From NCBI GenBank assembly GCA_018969975.1, contig JAGWXI010000019.1, positions 1 to 39,057 of the forward strand: DNA of 39,057 nucleotides, read 5' to 3'. Position numbers and translations under genes: made by a program. The number at the start of each line of letters is the position of its first letter. Position 1 is the stretch's first letter. This document shows, piece by piece, positions 19,045-27,023 of this stretch. Source of the stretch: Burkholderiales bacterium (lineage in GTDB: Bacteria > Pseudomonadota > Gammaproteobacteria > Burkholderiales > Burkholderiaceae_C). The notes under the pieces are model-generated. The model was given only the letters and a program-made list of their open reading frames with translations, was not told where the DNA came from and searched no databases.

Positions 19045-19611
19045 ATGAAATTTAAGATGTCAGAGAAGTCGCTATTTGCGACTCTATTGCGCTCCCCGTG
19101 GTGGGTAAGTTTGTTGGTCATGCTGGCAGTGGCTTTGATCGCTGGGGCTTTGTTGCCTGAGGCGTACAAAGCAGCCGGTACTTTAGCGGCATTTCCGTTT
19201 TTGGTCATTACCATCATCGCGGCATGGCGACAACGAAATGTTATTTCAAAAGATCGCGTCAATGCTTTGGTAGACCAAGCCCGAGGCATGGGTTGGCGCG
19301 ATTTCTCTACCCTTGTTGAAAATGCTTTCCGTAGGCAAGGATACAAGGTTGATCGTCTCCATGAAGGGCCTGCTGATTTTCAACTTGAAATGCATGGACA
19401 AATCACCCTAGTGAGCGCAAAGCGTTGGAAAGCGGCCTCCGTTGGCGCCGAGCATTTGCGCGAATTATTGTTAGCTTGCCAAGAACAGCAAGCTTCTTCT
19501 TGCAAATATTTGTGTCTGGGTATTTTTAGCCAACCAGCAAAAGAAGTGGCCCGACAAAACCAAACTCAGCTTCTTGGCCCAGTCGATATTGCGGAACTTT
19601 TAAATAAATAA
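19045..19611 (+). CDS. membrane-anchored Mrr-like restriction endonuclease-fold protein
   Basis: A 188-residue protein with two N-terminal membrane segments (about 17-38 and 44-60), then a basic linker and a nuclease-like domain: DFSTLVENAFRRQGYKV, GPADFQLEMHGQITLVSAKRWK and SVGAEHLRELL. This matches Mrr_cat/PD-(D/E)xK proteins, with the Asp of ADFQ and the Lys of SAKRW as probable active-site residues; the usual Gln-x-Lys is Ser-Ala-Lys here. No methyltransferase or specificity subunit is nearby, so it is not a simple restriction system. ATGs at 19045 and 19057 are both possible. It is divergent from the photolyase and shares its promoter region. Its role is unknown. Confidence 0.72.
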   Translation: MKFKMSEKSLFATLLRSPWWVSLLVMLAVALIAGALLPEAYKAAGTLAAFPFLVITIIAAWRQRNVISKDRVNALVDQARGMGWRDFSTLVENAFRRQGYKVDRLHEGPADFQLEMHGQITLVSAKRWKAASVGAEHLRELLLACQEQQASSCKYLCLGIFSQPAKEVARQNQTQLLGPVDIAELLNK

Positions 19612-19624
19612 CGGGCTAAACGCA

Positions 19625-20590
19625 TCACTGCATTTTGATATTGGCTTGGCGAATTAGTTTGCCAAACCTTTCAAACTCTTGGCGATTTAGTTGGGTGAAT
19701 TGCTCAACACTCATATTGCCTGGTTCTCCACCGAGTCCTTTTAACTTTGCCTGAACATCTGGTAATTTGAGAATACGGGCTAATTCAGCTTGCAGCTTAG
19801 TCACAACATCAAGGGGTGTTCCGGTGGTTACAAAGACACCATACCAAGTTGTCATCTCAAAACCACCAATGCCAGCTTCAGCCAGCGTCGGTACGGTGGG
19901 TAGTTCAGAACTTCTTTGAGCAGATGTCACGGCAAGTGGTTTGAATTTACCGGCCTTGATTTGCCCCATTGCGGAAGAGGTGGTGTCAAACATCATCTGA
20001 ACATTTCCGGCAATGATGTCAAGGTGTGCTTGGGAACTGCCTTTGTAGGGAACATGGATACTTTTTACACCTGCAGCAATGTCAAATCCTTCGCCTGCAA
20101 TATGCTGCGTACTCCCAACGCCAGATGATGCGTATTTGAAATTTTCTGGCTGGCTCTTCATCAGGGCGACTAATTCTTTGACGGAATTGGCAGGCACCGC
20201 AGGTCCAACAACCAAAACGTTTGGCACAGTTACCACCAATCCTATGGGTGTGAGGTCTTTCATAGGATCAAAATTGAGTTTGATTAAGTGGGGAGCGATA
20301 GCCTGCCCAGTATTGGTTGCCACCAAAAGTGTGTGACCGTCAGGTGGTGCCTTAGCAGTTAGATCGGCCGCAATGGTGTTGGATGCGCCAGGTTTGTTTT
20401 CAACTACAAAAGTACCTTTTAATGAATCTGCCATCTTCTCAGCCAACATGCGGGCGATGATGTCGGTACCACCCCCTGCATTCGCACCGACCATCAGACG
20501 TACTGGCTTGTTGGGATAAGTTTGTGCAATGCCAGAGAGGGCACTGAGTGATAGGAGACTTAAAAAAATCAGTTGTTTGAGACCTTGCAT
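19625..20590 (-). CDS. Bug/TctC-family periplasmic solute-binding receptor
   Basis: A 321-residue receptor with a signal peptide (LKQLIFLSLLSLSALSGIAQ), then YPNKPVRLMVGANAGGGTD, ENKPGASNTIAADLTAKA, and HVPYKGSSQAHLDIIAGNVQ in the normal family order. AGGAG lies 8 bases before the ATG. It begins 32 bases after the PdxA-like gene and appears to be the last gene of the TRAP operon starting at 26193. A receptor of one transporter class at the end of an operon that already encodes a full TRAP system is odd; it may bind the same ligand and use membrane subunits encoded elsewhere. Confidence 0.92.
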   Translation of the reverse strand: MQGLKQLIFLSLLSLSALSGIAQTYPNKPVRLMVGANAGGGTDIIARMLAEKMADSLKGTFVVENKPGASNTIAADLTAKAPPDGHTLLVATNTGQAIAPHLIKLNFDPMKDLTPIGLVVTVPNVLVVGPAVPANSVKELVALMKSQPENFKYASSGVGSTQHIAGEGFDIAAGVKSIHVPYKGSSQAHLDIIAGNVQMMFDTTSSAMGQIKAGKFKPLAVTSAQRSSELPTVPTLAEAGIGGFEMTTWYGVFVTTGTPLDVVTKLQAELARILKLPDVQAKLKGLGGEPGNMSVEQFTQLNRQEFERFGKLIRQANIKMQ

Positions 20591-20622
20591 ATCAATTACT
20601 CCTAAAAAATGAAGTTATGGCT

Positions 20623-21570
20623 TTAGCGATTGCGATGGGTAATACCCATCCGACAAGCCAGATCAAAAGCGTTCACCATGGCGCCAATATTTGCTTTGCC
20701 CAATCCCACGATGTCATAAGCGGTTCCGTGTGCTGGGGTTGTGATGGGAATAGGTAAACCGCCGTGAACGGTTACGCCTTTTTCAAAACCCATGAGTTTC
20801 ATGGCGATTTGGCCTTGGTCGTGGTACATGGTGATGACACCATCGTAGCCATCGTTTTTACGAATTGCGCGCACAAATGCGGTATCGGCCGGAAAAGGCC
20901 CTTCAGCTCTGACCCCTTGCTGTGCTGCTAGTTGGACGCCTGGTGTGATGATGCGAATTTCCTCGTCACCAAAATTACCGTTATCTCCGTTGTGCGGGTT
21001 GAGTCCACAGACAGCTAAGCGCGGCTGGGCTTTTCCAGAATTTTTCAAGGCGGTATCAATCATCACAATCGCTTCAGCTACCTTCTCCGCCGTGAGTAAA
21101 TGGCTTACCTCTTTGAGCGCCACATGCGAAGTTACCCGTGCAGTCCAGAGATTTTCAAGAACGTTGAGTTCACCACAGACCCCTTCAAAATTTAGTAATT
21201 CGGCAAACCATCGCAATTCATCCTCCGAGTGCATGCCCCCAAGGCGAAGTGCTGTTTTATTGAGTGGCGCAAAACAAAGCGCATCAGCTTTGCCAGAAGC
21301 AACCAATCGCGCTCCTTCGGCTAAACCTTCCAACATGTATTGCCCGTTTTCTTGTCCAGCATGGCTAGGCTGAAATGCAGGCGAATCAATACCGGACCAA
21401 GAATGAATTTGAACAAAGGGGGGTGGAGTGAAAGCTATCTTCTGCCCCAGCAAAATAATATTAGCTTGGGCGGAAATATCTGGACTGAGCAGTAGTTTTT
21501 CTACCAGCTCTGGACCAATTCCGGCAGGGTCGCCTGTAAATAAGGCTATGGTGGGTTTTGTGTTTGACAT
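20623..21570 (-). CDS. PdxA2-like NAD-dependent dehydrogenase (4-hydroxythreonine-4-phosphate dehydrogenase family)
   Basis: A 315-residue member of the PdxA family. It shows GDPAGIGPELVEK at the N-terminus and the three metal-ligand histidine segments: SHVALKEV, GLNPHNGDNGNFGDEE and YHDQGQIAMKLMGF, followed by GLPIPITTPAHGTAYDIVG. The NGNFGDEE form is closer to catabolic PdxA2 paralogues than to biosynthetic PdxA. Known catabolic members act on 4-phospho-D-threonate or on the terephthalate dihydrodiol (TphB). No DUF1537 kinase is nearby, so a non-phosphorylated diol or hydroxy-acid substrate is possible (inference). The start is directly next to the TAA of dctM. Confidence 0.9.
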   Translation of the reverse strand: MSNTKPTIALFTGDPAGIGPELVEKLLLSPDISAQANIILLGQKIAFTPPPFVQIHSWSGIDSPAFQPSHAGQENGQYMLEGLAEGARLVASGKADALCFAPLNKTALRLGGMHSEDELRWFAELLNFEGVCGELNVLENLWTARVTSHVALKEVSHLLTAEKVAEAIVMIDTALKNSGKAQPRLAVCGLNPHNGDNGNFGDEEIRIITPGVQLAAQQGVRAEGPFPADTAFVRAIRKNDGYDGVITMYHDQGQIAMKLMGFEKGVTVHGGLPIPITTPAHGTAYDIVGLGKANIGAMVNAFDLACRMGITHRNR

Positions 21571-22857
21571 TTAGCTGTTTCCAATGAAATATTTAGGAAT
21601 GGACGTAGTGATCCAAGGTACGTAGGTAATGAGTAGCAGGGTGCCTACTAAGGGTATGTAGAAAGGCAACATTTCTTTCAACACGTCACGCATCTTCACT
21701 TTGGCTATGTCCGATACAAGATATAACGATAAGCCCATAGGAGGCGTAACAAGTCCGATCATGAGATTAAAAACAACCACCATACCCAAATGGACGGGGT
21801 CAACGCCGGCGGCCATAAGTGGTTTGGCAATGATGGGTGCGATCACGAGAATGGCTGTAGTGCTATCTAAGAACATGCCAACGACGATGAGCATGACATT
21901 GACAATCATCAGCAATACAAATGGGTCTTTAGAGATGGAGAGCATGACCGCTGTGATTTGTTGAGGGATTTGTTCAACTGAAAGGATCCATCCAAACAAT
22001 GCCGCAATGGAGACAATGAGCAAAATGCCGGAAGTAGCTCGTATTGTTTCAAATGCAGCTAGGCGAAGACCCTCAAGAGTTAATTTCTTGTAGTACAAAA
22101 TTCCGATGAGTAAGGTGTAGGCAACTGTGACAGAGGCAACCTCTGTAGGTGTGAACCAACCTACCAACATTCCTACCGTTAACAATACTGGCGCTGCTAA
22201 AGCGGGCATGGCGGGCCACATATCTGACCAAAACTCCTGCATGCTTGGCCATCTTTGTGCGCGTGGGTAATTGCGTTTTTTGGCAAGCCATGCTGCCATC
22301 AACATCAACATGACGGTGCACAACAAACCGGGCAATATTCCACCTAATAAAAGTTGTAATACCGAGGCACCTGTAACAGTTCCATAAATAATTAAGGGAA
22401 TACTAGGCGGAAAAATGGGTCCAATGATCGCGGATGAGCAGGTGACAGCGCAGGCAAATGGCACATGAAACCCTTTTTCACGCATGGCATCGATCTCTAT
22501 TCGGCCTAGTCCGCCAATGTCGGCTAAGGCAGAACCAGAGATGCCCGAAAAAACCAAACTGCCAAATATATTGACCTGCGCCAATCCTCCTGGTAATCGT
22601 CCGACAGCTGTGTCAGCAAATTTGTAGATGTAGTGTGAAATTCCTGAGCAGTTCATAAGGCTGCCAACAAACAAAAAGACAGGTACTGCAATCAATGGAA
22701 AGGAGTCCAGCGAATAAAGCATTCGTTGCGCCACCATATCTGCAGGAATTCCGTTGGCAACTAAGTAGACTAGGCAAGGTAGTCCAATTGCCAGTACCAC
22801 TGGAAAACCTAATAAAAAAAGAGCCAAAAAAGAGGCTATAACAAGATATCCAGTCAC
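21571..22857 (-). CDS. dctM: TRAP transporter large membrane subunit
   Basis: A 428-residue protein with about twelve membrane segments, the DctM/SiaM channel subunit of a TRAP transporter. The family segments GISGSALADIGGLGRIEI, GPIFPPSIPLIIYG and NLMIGLVTPPMG are present. Translation starts at GTG (22855-22857), with AAGGA 7 bases upstream that overlaps the stop of the small subunit gene. It works with DctP and DctQ below to drive sodium- or proton-coupled import of a carboxylate. Confidence 0.95.
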   Translation of the reverse strand: MTGYLVIASFLALFLLGFPVVLAIGLPCLVYLVANGIPADMVAQRMLYSLDSFPLIAVPVFLFVGSLMNCSGISHYIYKFADTAVGRLPGGLAQVNIFGSLVFSGISGSALADIGGLGRIEIDAMREKGFHVPFACAVTCSSAIIGPIFPPSIPLIIYGTVTGASVLQLLLGGILPGLLCTVMLMLMAAWLAKKRNYPRAQRWPSMQEFWSDMWPAMPALAAPVLLTVGMLVGWFTPTEVASVTVAYTLLIGILYYKKLTLEGLRLAAFETIRATSGILLIVSIAALFGWILSVEQIPQQITAVMLSISKDPFVLLMIVNVMLIVVGMFLDSTTAILVIAPIIAKPLMAAGVDPVHLGMVVVFNLMIGLVTPPMGLSLYLVSDIAKVKMRDVLKEMLPFYIPLVGTLLLITYVPWITTSIPKYFIGNS

Positions 22858-22867
22858 AAGCTAATCC

Positions 22868-23362
22868 TTAGGTTAAGTTGGTAGTTTTTGCGTTTGCTTG
22901 GCCAGATTGGATGAGACGCAACAAAATGATGAAGGTTTCTATCGCTAGCAAAAACATACCGATCGCTAAGGGGGCCATGAAAATAGGAAAAGGCATCTCT
23001 AGCGTTGCTGTTTGGTTGCTCAGGTTGCGTGAAATCGTTATCAGCGCTGATACGCCAATCGCAGTAAAAAAAACAACCCCAGAGATCTCCACGATTATTT
23101 GCGTCCACCAGCGAATCCGATCAGGAAAAAATGCTTGTATTTCTTCCATGCAAATCTGCCCACCTTCCCTGGTGACGTAAGACGCCGCTAGAAAAGACAG
23201 GCAAATCAAGAAATACCTTGCTAATTCTTCTGCCCCGCTCATTGGTACATTGAAAACACCCCGCATGATGACTTGCGCAAGCGGGGTTGCTATCAATAGA
23301 AAAAGTAAAAACAGGCTAGTCCAGCGCACTAGTGCTCGGATTTTTTCAAGAAATAGCAACAT
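22868..23362 (-). CDS. dctQ: TRAP transporter small membrane subunit
   Basis: A 164-residue protein with four membrane segments: a first helix after the ALVRWT start region, one in the PMSGAEELARYFLICLSFLA stretch, one in the ISGVVFFTAIGV stretch and one near MAPLAIGMFLLAIETFI. The GAEELARY motif is characteristic of DctQ. It lies 8 bases after dctP and 10 bases before dctM on the minus strand. No strong Shine-Dalgarno is visible at its ATG, so coupling to dctP translation is likely. Confidence 0.93.
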   Translation of the reverse strand: MLLFLEKIRALVRWTSLFLLFLLIATPLAQVIMRGVFNVPMSGAEELARYFLICLSFLAASYVTREGGQICMEEIQAFFPDRIRWWTQIIVEISGVVFFTAIGVSALITISRNLSNQTATLEMPFPIFMAPLAIGMFLLAIETFIILLRLIQSGQANAKTTNLT

Positions 23363-23370
23363 ACTGAGAT

Positions 23371-24369
23371 TTACTTAACAGCCCGAATTTCTTCGATGTA
23401 ACTGGACCAATCAGGAAAGTCCTTGTTGATTTGGGTCAACACAGCTTTGCGAAATGCTTCAAGGTCGAGACCATCTTTGGGCTCAATAAAAATCATGCCT
23501 TTGGCTTCTAGGTCTTTTCTATATTTGGCGGATGTTTCACGGTCCCAGTCCAGTGTTTTCTTGCCTACTTCGGCCATCGTATCTTCCAAGATTTTTCGAT
23601 CCGCAGCAGCGATACCTTGCCAGATACGTTCGTTGATAAATACGGACAAAACGGATTGCATGTGGTTGGTCATCATCACGTATTTTTGACCCTCATACAG
23701 TTTGAGATTAAAGATATTGGGCAATGGATTTTCTTGACCCACAACTAATCCAGTAGCAAGTGCTGTTGCTAGTTCAGAAACCTCAACTGGGGTAGCAACG
23801 GCCCCCATGCCTGTGAGCATGGAAGACCAAAGTTTCACAGGTACGCCACGGTATTTTTTTCCGGCCATATCTTTGGGGGAGAGGACTTTTTCTTTAGAAG
23901 TAAGTTGGCGTGTACCTTGGAAAAAACTTCCCACAATACGCATTCCACCCTTATCGACTAACTGCTTATTGATTTCTTGCAGGGCTTTGGATGTTCGGGA
24001 GTCAGTGGCACGAAGACTGTGTTCAGCGTCGCGGTAAACAAATGGCGTGTTGAAAACAGCAGTTGTGGGCAGTATTTTTCCAAGCGATGCAAAATCATGG
24101 TGCCCCATGGCAATAGCGCCAGACTTGATGCCATCGACCATTTCACCAACACCGCCGAGTTGTGAATTGGGGTAGACCTGAATTTCAATGCGACCGTTGG
24201 TCCGTTCTTTGACGAGTTTTGCAACTTCATCTGCATAGAGTGTTTGTGGTGCATTTGCTACTCCAACGTGCGCATAGCGTAATTTCGTTTGTGCCCATAC
24301 AGATTGGCAAGCTATTGCGCTTGCAAGTGAAACTGTCACGAGCGCCCATTTAGTCATATTTTTTTTCAT
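23371..24369 (-). CDS. dctP: TRAP transporter periplasmic solute-binding protein
   Basis: A 332-residue DctP-type binding protein. It has a signal peptide (KKNMTKWALVTVSLASAIA, cleavage near VWAQ), then TKLRYAHVGVANAPQTLYAD, GRIEIQVYPNSQLGG, and VPVKLWSSMLTGMGAVATPVE, where the conserved ligand-carboxylate region lies. GGAG stands 6 bases before the ATG. TRAP binding proteins of this type usually bind organic acids such as C4-dicarboxylates, sugar acids or keto-acids; the enzymes around it favour a hydroxy-acid or sugar acid (inference). Confidence 0.95.
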   Translation of the reverse strand: MKKNMTKWALVTVSLASAIACQSVWAQTKLRYAHVGVANAPQTLYADEVAKLVKERTNGRIEIQVYPNSQLGGVGEMVDGIKSGAIAMGHHDFASLGKILPTTAVFNTPFVYRDAEHSLRATDSRTSKALQEINKQLVDKGGMRIVGSFFQGTRQLTSKEKVLSPKDMAGKKYRGVPVKLWSSMLTGMGAVATPVEVSELATALATGLVVGQENPLPNIFNLKLYEGQKYVMMTNHMQSVLSVFINERIWQGIAAADRKILEDTMAEVGKKTLDWDRETSAKYRKDLEAKGMIFIEPKDGLDLEAFRKAVLTQINKDFPDWSSYIEEIRAVK

Positions 24370-24397
24370 TTAAGTCTCCTTCATTGGTGGTTAGAAA

Positions 24398-25273
24398 TTA
24401 ACGATCGAACACTTTGACAATAGCGGATGTATCCAGTTCAGAATGGCCTTTGTGGACCAACATCCGGTACAGAGTTTGAGCTTGTGCAGTCATGGGCGTG
24501 GGCATTTTTAGCTCAGCAGCAAAATCTTGCACCATGTCTAAATCTTTCAATAATTGCCTGGCATATCCACGGGGTGAAAAATCTTTTGCCAGCATTCTTG
24601 GAAAAAGTTGCTGAAATAAAACGCCATCAGCATGTCCCCCTGATAGCGCTTTGGGTATGCAAGCCGCTTCAATACCAGCGTTCTCGGCTAAAACTGCTGA
24701 TTCGGCAATGACTGCATGCAAACACCCTACAACTAATTGGTTCAGGGTTTTTGCTACTAACCCGCTTCCAGGCGGCCCAACTAAAGTCAATTGACTAGAT
24801 ACATCTCTCAAAATATTTTCTACACGTGAAAAATCTTCAGCATGTCCGCCAGCCATAACGGTAAGCGTCCCATTACCAGCAGCAATTGGGCCACCAGATA
24901 CGGGGGCATCAATCCAAGCACAACCAGTTTCTTGAAACAGAGCTTGGATAAATGAGCGCCCTTGGCTGACTGGATTGGTAGAAAAATCAACTATGCATTG
25001 AGGCACTTGCATGACCTTTGCTACACCTTTGTCACCCCAGACCACATCTTTCACCGCGTAAACAGTTGGTAAATTTAAAAGAATAATTTCACCCGCCAGT
25101 GCCGCAGATTGGGGGTCGGGATGCGTTACTACACCAAGGGTTTGGGCTTTTTCCAGAGATGATGAATTAATGTCATATCCGTGAATGACATAGCCTTGGC
25201 TGAGCAAGTGCTTGGCCATTGGTAAGCCCATTAATCCCAACCCCATGTAGCTAAGAACTGGCTTCTTAATCAT
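24398..25273 (-). CDS. 3-hydroxyisobutyrate dehydrogenase-family (beta-hydroxyacid) dehydrogenase
   Basis: A 291-residue NAD(P)-dependent dehydrogenase. The N-terminal Rossmann motif is MGLGLMGLPMAKHLL; substrate and catalytic segments are DAPVSGGPIAAGNGTLTVM and GSGLVAKTLNQLVVG with the catalytic Lys. The family oxidises beta-hydroxy acids such as 3-hydroxyisobutyrate, tartronate or L-threonate. Its ATG overlaps the TGA of the amidohydrolase gene (TCAT on the + strand at 25270-25273), so the two are coupled. With the PdxA2-like enzyme it would give two oxidation steps on one carbon skeleton (inference). Confidence 0.92.
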   Translation of the reverse strand: MIKKPVLSYMGLGLMGLPMAKHLLSQGYVIHGYDINSSSLEKAQTLGVVTHPDPQSAALAGEIILLNLPTVYAVKDVVWGDKGVAKVMQVPQCIVDFSTNPVSQGRSFIQALFQETGCAWIDAPVSGGPIAAGNGTLTVMAGGHAEDFSRVENILRDVSSQLTLVGPPGSGLVAKTLNQLVVGCLHAVIAESAVLAENAGIEAACIPKALSGGHADGVLFQQLFPRMLAKDFSPRGYARQLLKDLDMVQDFAAELKMPTPMTAQAQTLYRMLVHKGHSELDTSAIVKVFDR

Positions 25274-26193
25274 GCCAAACCCATGTCATAAATTCGGTTT
25301 GCATTCGATCGAAACAGCATGTCTTGTTCAGAATCGCTAAAGCTGGCAACGATTTGCTCAAATCCTCCGTAAATTTCATCAAAAGAGGCGCACACTTTAT
25401 CGACTGGAAAATTACTTGCAAACATGCATCTATGGACGCCAAATAATTCAATAAGAGTTTCAACAATCCAACCATTAGATGCAACAGTCCATGCTTGCTG
25501 TGGTACGCCAATGCCAGATATTTTGATAAAAATATTGGGACATTCGCTGACAAGTCGCATCGCTTCTTTCCAATTGTGCAGACCCGTTGGGGTCCGGTCA
25601 GCGGGTAAGCCCGAGTGGTTGATGATGATGGTCGTATCAGGAAAGTCACAAGCCAAGCTATGCGCTTCATGCATGTGCCACCAAGGAGTTTGTAAATCGA
25701 ACCGCAAGCCTAATCGACTAAGAGCAGAGAACCCTCTACGCCACTGCGTGTTTTCCATTCCTCCCGATTCGTTATTACCTGGTCTCGCATTGGCAGTGGG
25801 TTTGTGGCGGATACTCTTTACGAAATCAAACGCACTCTGGAATTCCAATTGGGCCTCTGCATCTTCATCGTCAAGCCGAACATGCATAACTGCTACAGAG
25901 GGTAGAGCTTGGCTTTTCATTAATTTAGAAACATAGAGGACTTCACCTCTTAAGTCTTTCGGATCCCATTCCGTCTCGACATAGACACTGCCTTGTACTA
26001 CGTAATTTTTTGAATCAAGCAGGTATGTATCTAAAAGATAGTTTTGCCTAATGGCTGAATAGTCACCGTAACGAAATGCGATGGGCTGTGTATCGCACAG
26101 CCATGGATGGTAATTTAGCGACAAGTCCCAAAAATGGTGGTGCGCATCCACGATTTTTTTTGGGTGACTTGATGGACTGGATAGAGAGACCAT
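25270..26193 (-). CDS. amidohydrolase 2 family, lactonase-like (COG3618 type)
   Basis: A 307-residue metal-dependent hydrolase with the TIM-barrel opening VDAHHHFWDLSLNYHPWL, a conserved central VYVETEW, NHSGLP near residue 195, and ASNFPVDK near the C-terminus. This matches sugar-lactone hydrolases (L-fucono-, L-rhamnono- or galactaro-lactonases) and is also related to 2-pyrone-4,6-dicarboxylate hydrolase. It is the first gene of the seven-gene operon, 64 bases from the divergent GntR start. Opening a lactone to a hydroxy-acid before the two dehydrogenases would fit. No Shine-Dalgarno is visible at the ATG. Confidence 0.88.
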   Translation of the reverse strand: MVSLSSPSSHPKKIVDAHHHFWDLSLNYHPWLCDTQPIAFRYGDYSAIRQNYLLDTYLLDSKNYVVQGSVYVETEWDPKDLRGEVLYVSKLMKSQALPSVAVMHVRLDDEDAEAQLEFQSAFDFVKSIRHKPTANARPGNNESGGMENTQWRRGFSALSRLGLRFDLQTPWWHMHEAHSLACDFPDTTIIINHSGLPADRTPTGLHNWKEAMRLVSECPNIFIKISGIGVPQQAWTVASNGWIVETLIELFGVHRCMFASNFPVDKVCASFDEIYGGFEQIVASFSDSEQDMLFRSNANRIYDMGLA

Positions 26194-26206
26194 TTAAAAA
26201 TATTTT

Positions 26207-26230
26207 CATAATCCGTAATTACGCATTATG
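26207..26230. promoter_or_regulatory. 24-base near-perfect palindrome, probable GntR operator
   Basis: The left half CATAATCCGTAA (26207-26218) and right half TTACGCATTATG (26219-26230) are complementary at 11 of 12 positions. It sits between divergent starts, 13 bases from the amidohydrolase ATG and 27 bases from the gntR ATG, where binding would block or control both promoters. Confidence 0.7.
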
Positions 26231-26257
26231 CTAAGTACCTTTCAGGCAGCATAGATC

Positions 26258-26938
26258 ATGGTTAACCCTTCCTCGACAAAAAAAACCTCAGCCGTACCTC
26301 CCATTGCTATCAATCGCGTGGCGCTGCATGACGAAGTTACATTGCGTTTGCGCAACATGATTGTGGAGGGGCAACTTGCGGCAGGTGCACGAATTCAAGA
26401 ATTAGAGTTGGCGCAGTTACTAGGGGTATCGCGTACCCCCATTCGCGAAGCTATTAAAGTTTTAGCATCGGAGGGCTTAGTGGATATGCAGCCTCTCAAA
26501 GGTGCAGTCGTGAAGCAGTTCTCCGATAAGGACGCGCAAGATATGCTCAAAGTGATTGCTGCACTCGAGTCATTTGCAGCAAAGCAAGCGAAGGTGGCGA
26601 GTCAAAATGCAATAGATAAGGTTTTAGCATTACATAAAAAAATGCAGTTGCAGTACACACGTAAGAACAGACTGGAATACTTTTCTTTGAATCAACAAAT
26701 TCACGATAGTTTGATTGCATTAACTGGCAACGACACTTTAATTGCTTTGCATGCCATCTTGAGTAAGCGTATGCGCCGTATTCGTTACACCGGAAATACT
26801 TTACAAACCAATTGGGATGAGGCTATGCAAGAACATGACGCCATGATGGAAGCCTTGGCATCAAAAGACTTTAATAAGCTCGCCAAAATCATGGAGCAAC
26901 ACATCTTGAATACTTGGCCAAGGCTTAAACGCCTGTAG
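26258..26938 (+). CDS. GntR-family (FadR subfamily, FCD) regulator
   Basis: A 226-residue GntR protein. The winged helix spans residues about 18-85, with LRLRNMIVEGQLAAGARIQE, LAQLLGVSRTPIREAIKVL and the wing PLKGAVVKQF. The FCD effector domain follows, with probable metal ligands in NQQIHDSL, EHDAMMEAL and EQHILN. Divergent from the lactonase-TRAP-PdxA2 operon and next to a palindrome, it is very probably that operon's repressor, released by a pathway acid. The last 85 bases before the next gene hold nothing that I recognise. Confidence 0.94.
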   Translation: MVNPSSTKKTSAVPPIAINRVALHDEVTLRLRNMIVEGQLAAGARIQELELAQLLGVSRTPIREAIKVLASEGLVDMQPLKGAVVKQFSDKDAQDMLKVIAALESFAAKQAKVASQNAIDKVLALHKKMQLQYTRKNRLEYFSLNQQIHDSLIALTGNDTLIALHAILSKRMRRIRYTGNTLQTNWDEAMQEHDAMMEALASKDFNKLAKIMEQHILNTWPRLKRL

Positions 26939-27023
26939 AGCGAATGAAACCTTTGTCCTGCACAGAAATAAATAGCTCAGGTACGATGGAAAACAAATAG
27001 GTTTAACGCTTAAGGGGGCTGGC

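Noticed and set aside
25266-25670. Open frame of 134 codons antisense-frame within the amidohydrolase gene
   Set aside because: It is a second frame within a well-supported gene and has no recognisable features.
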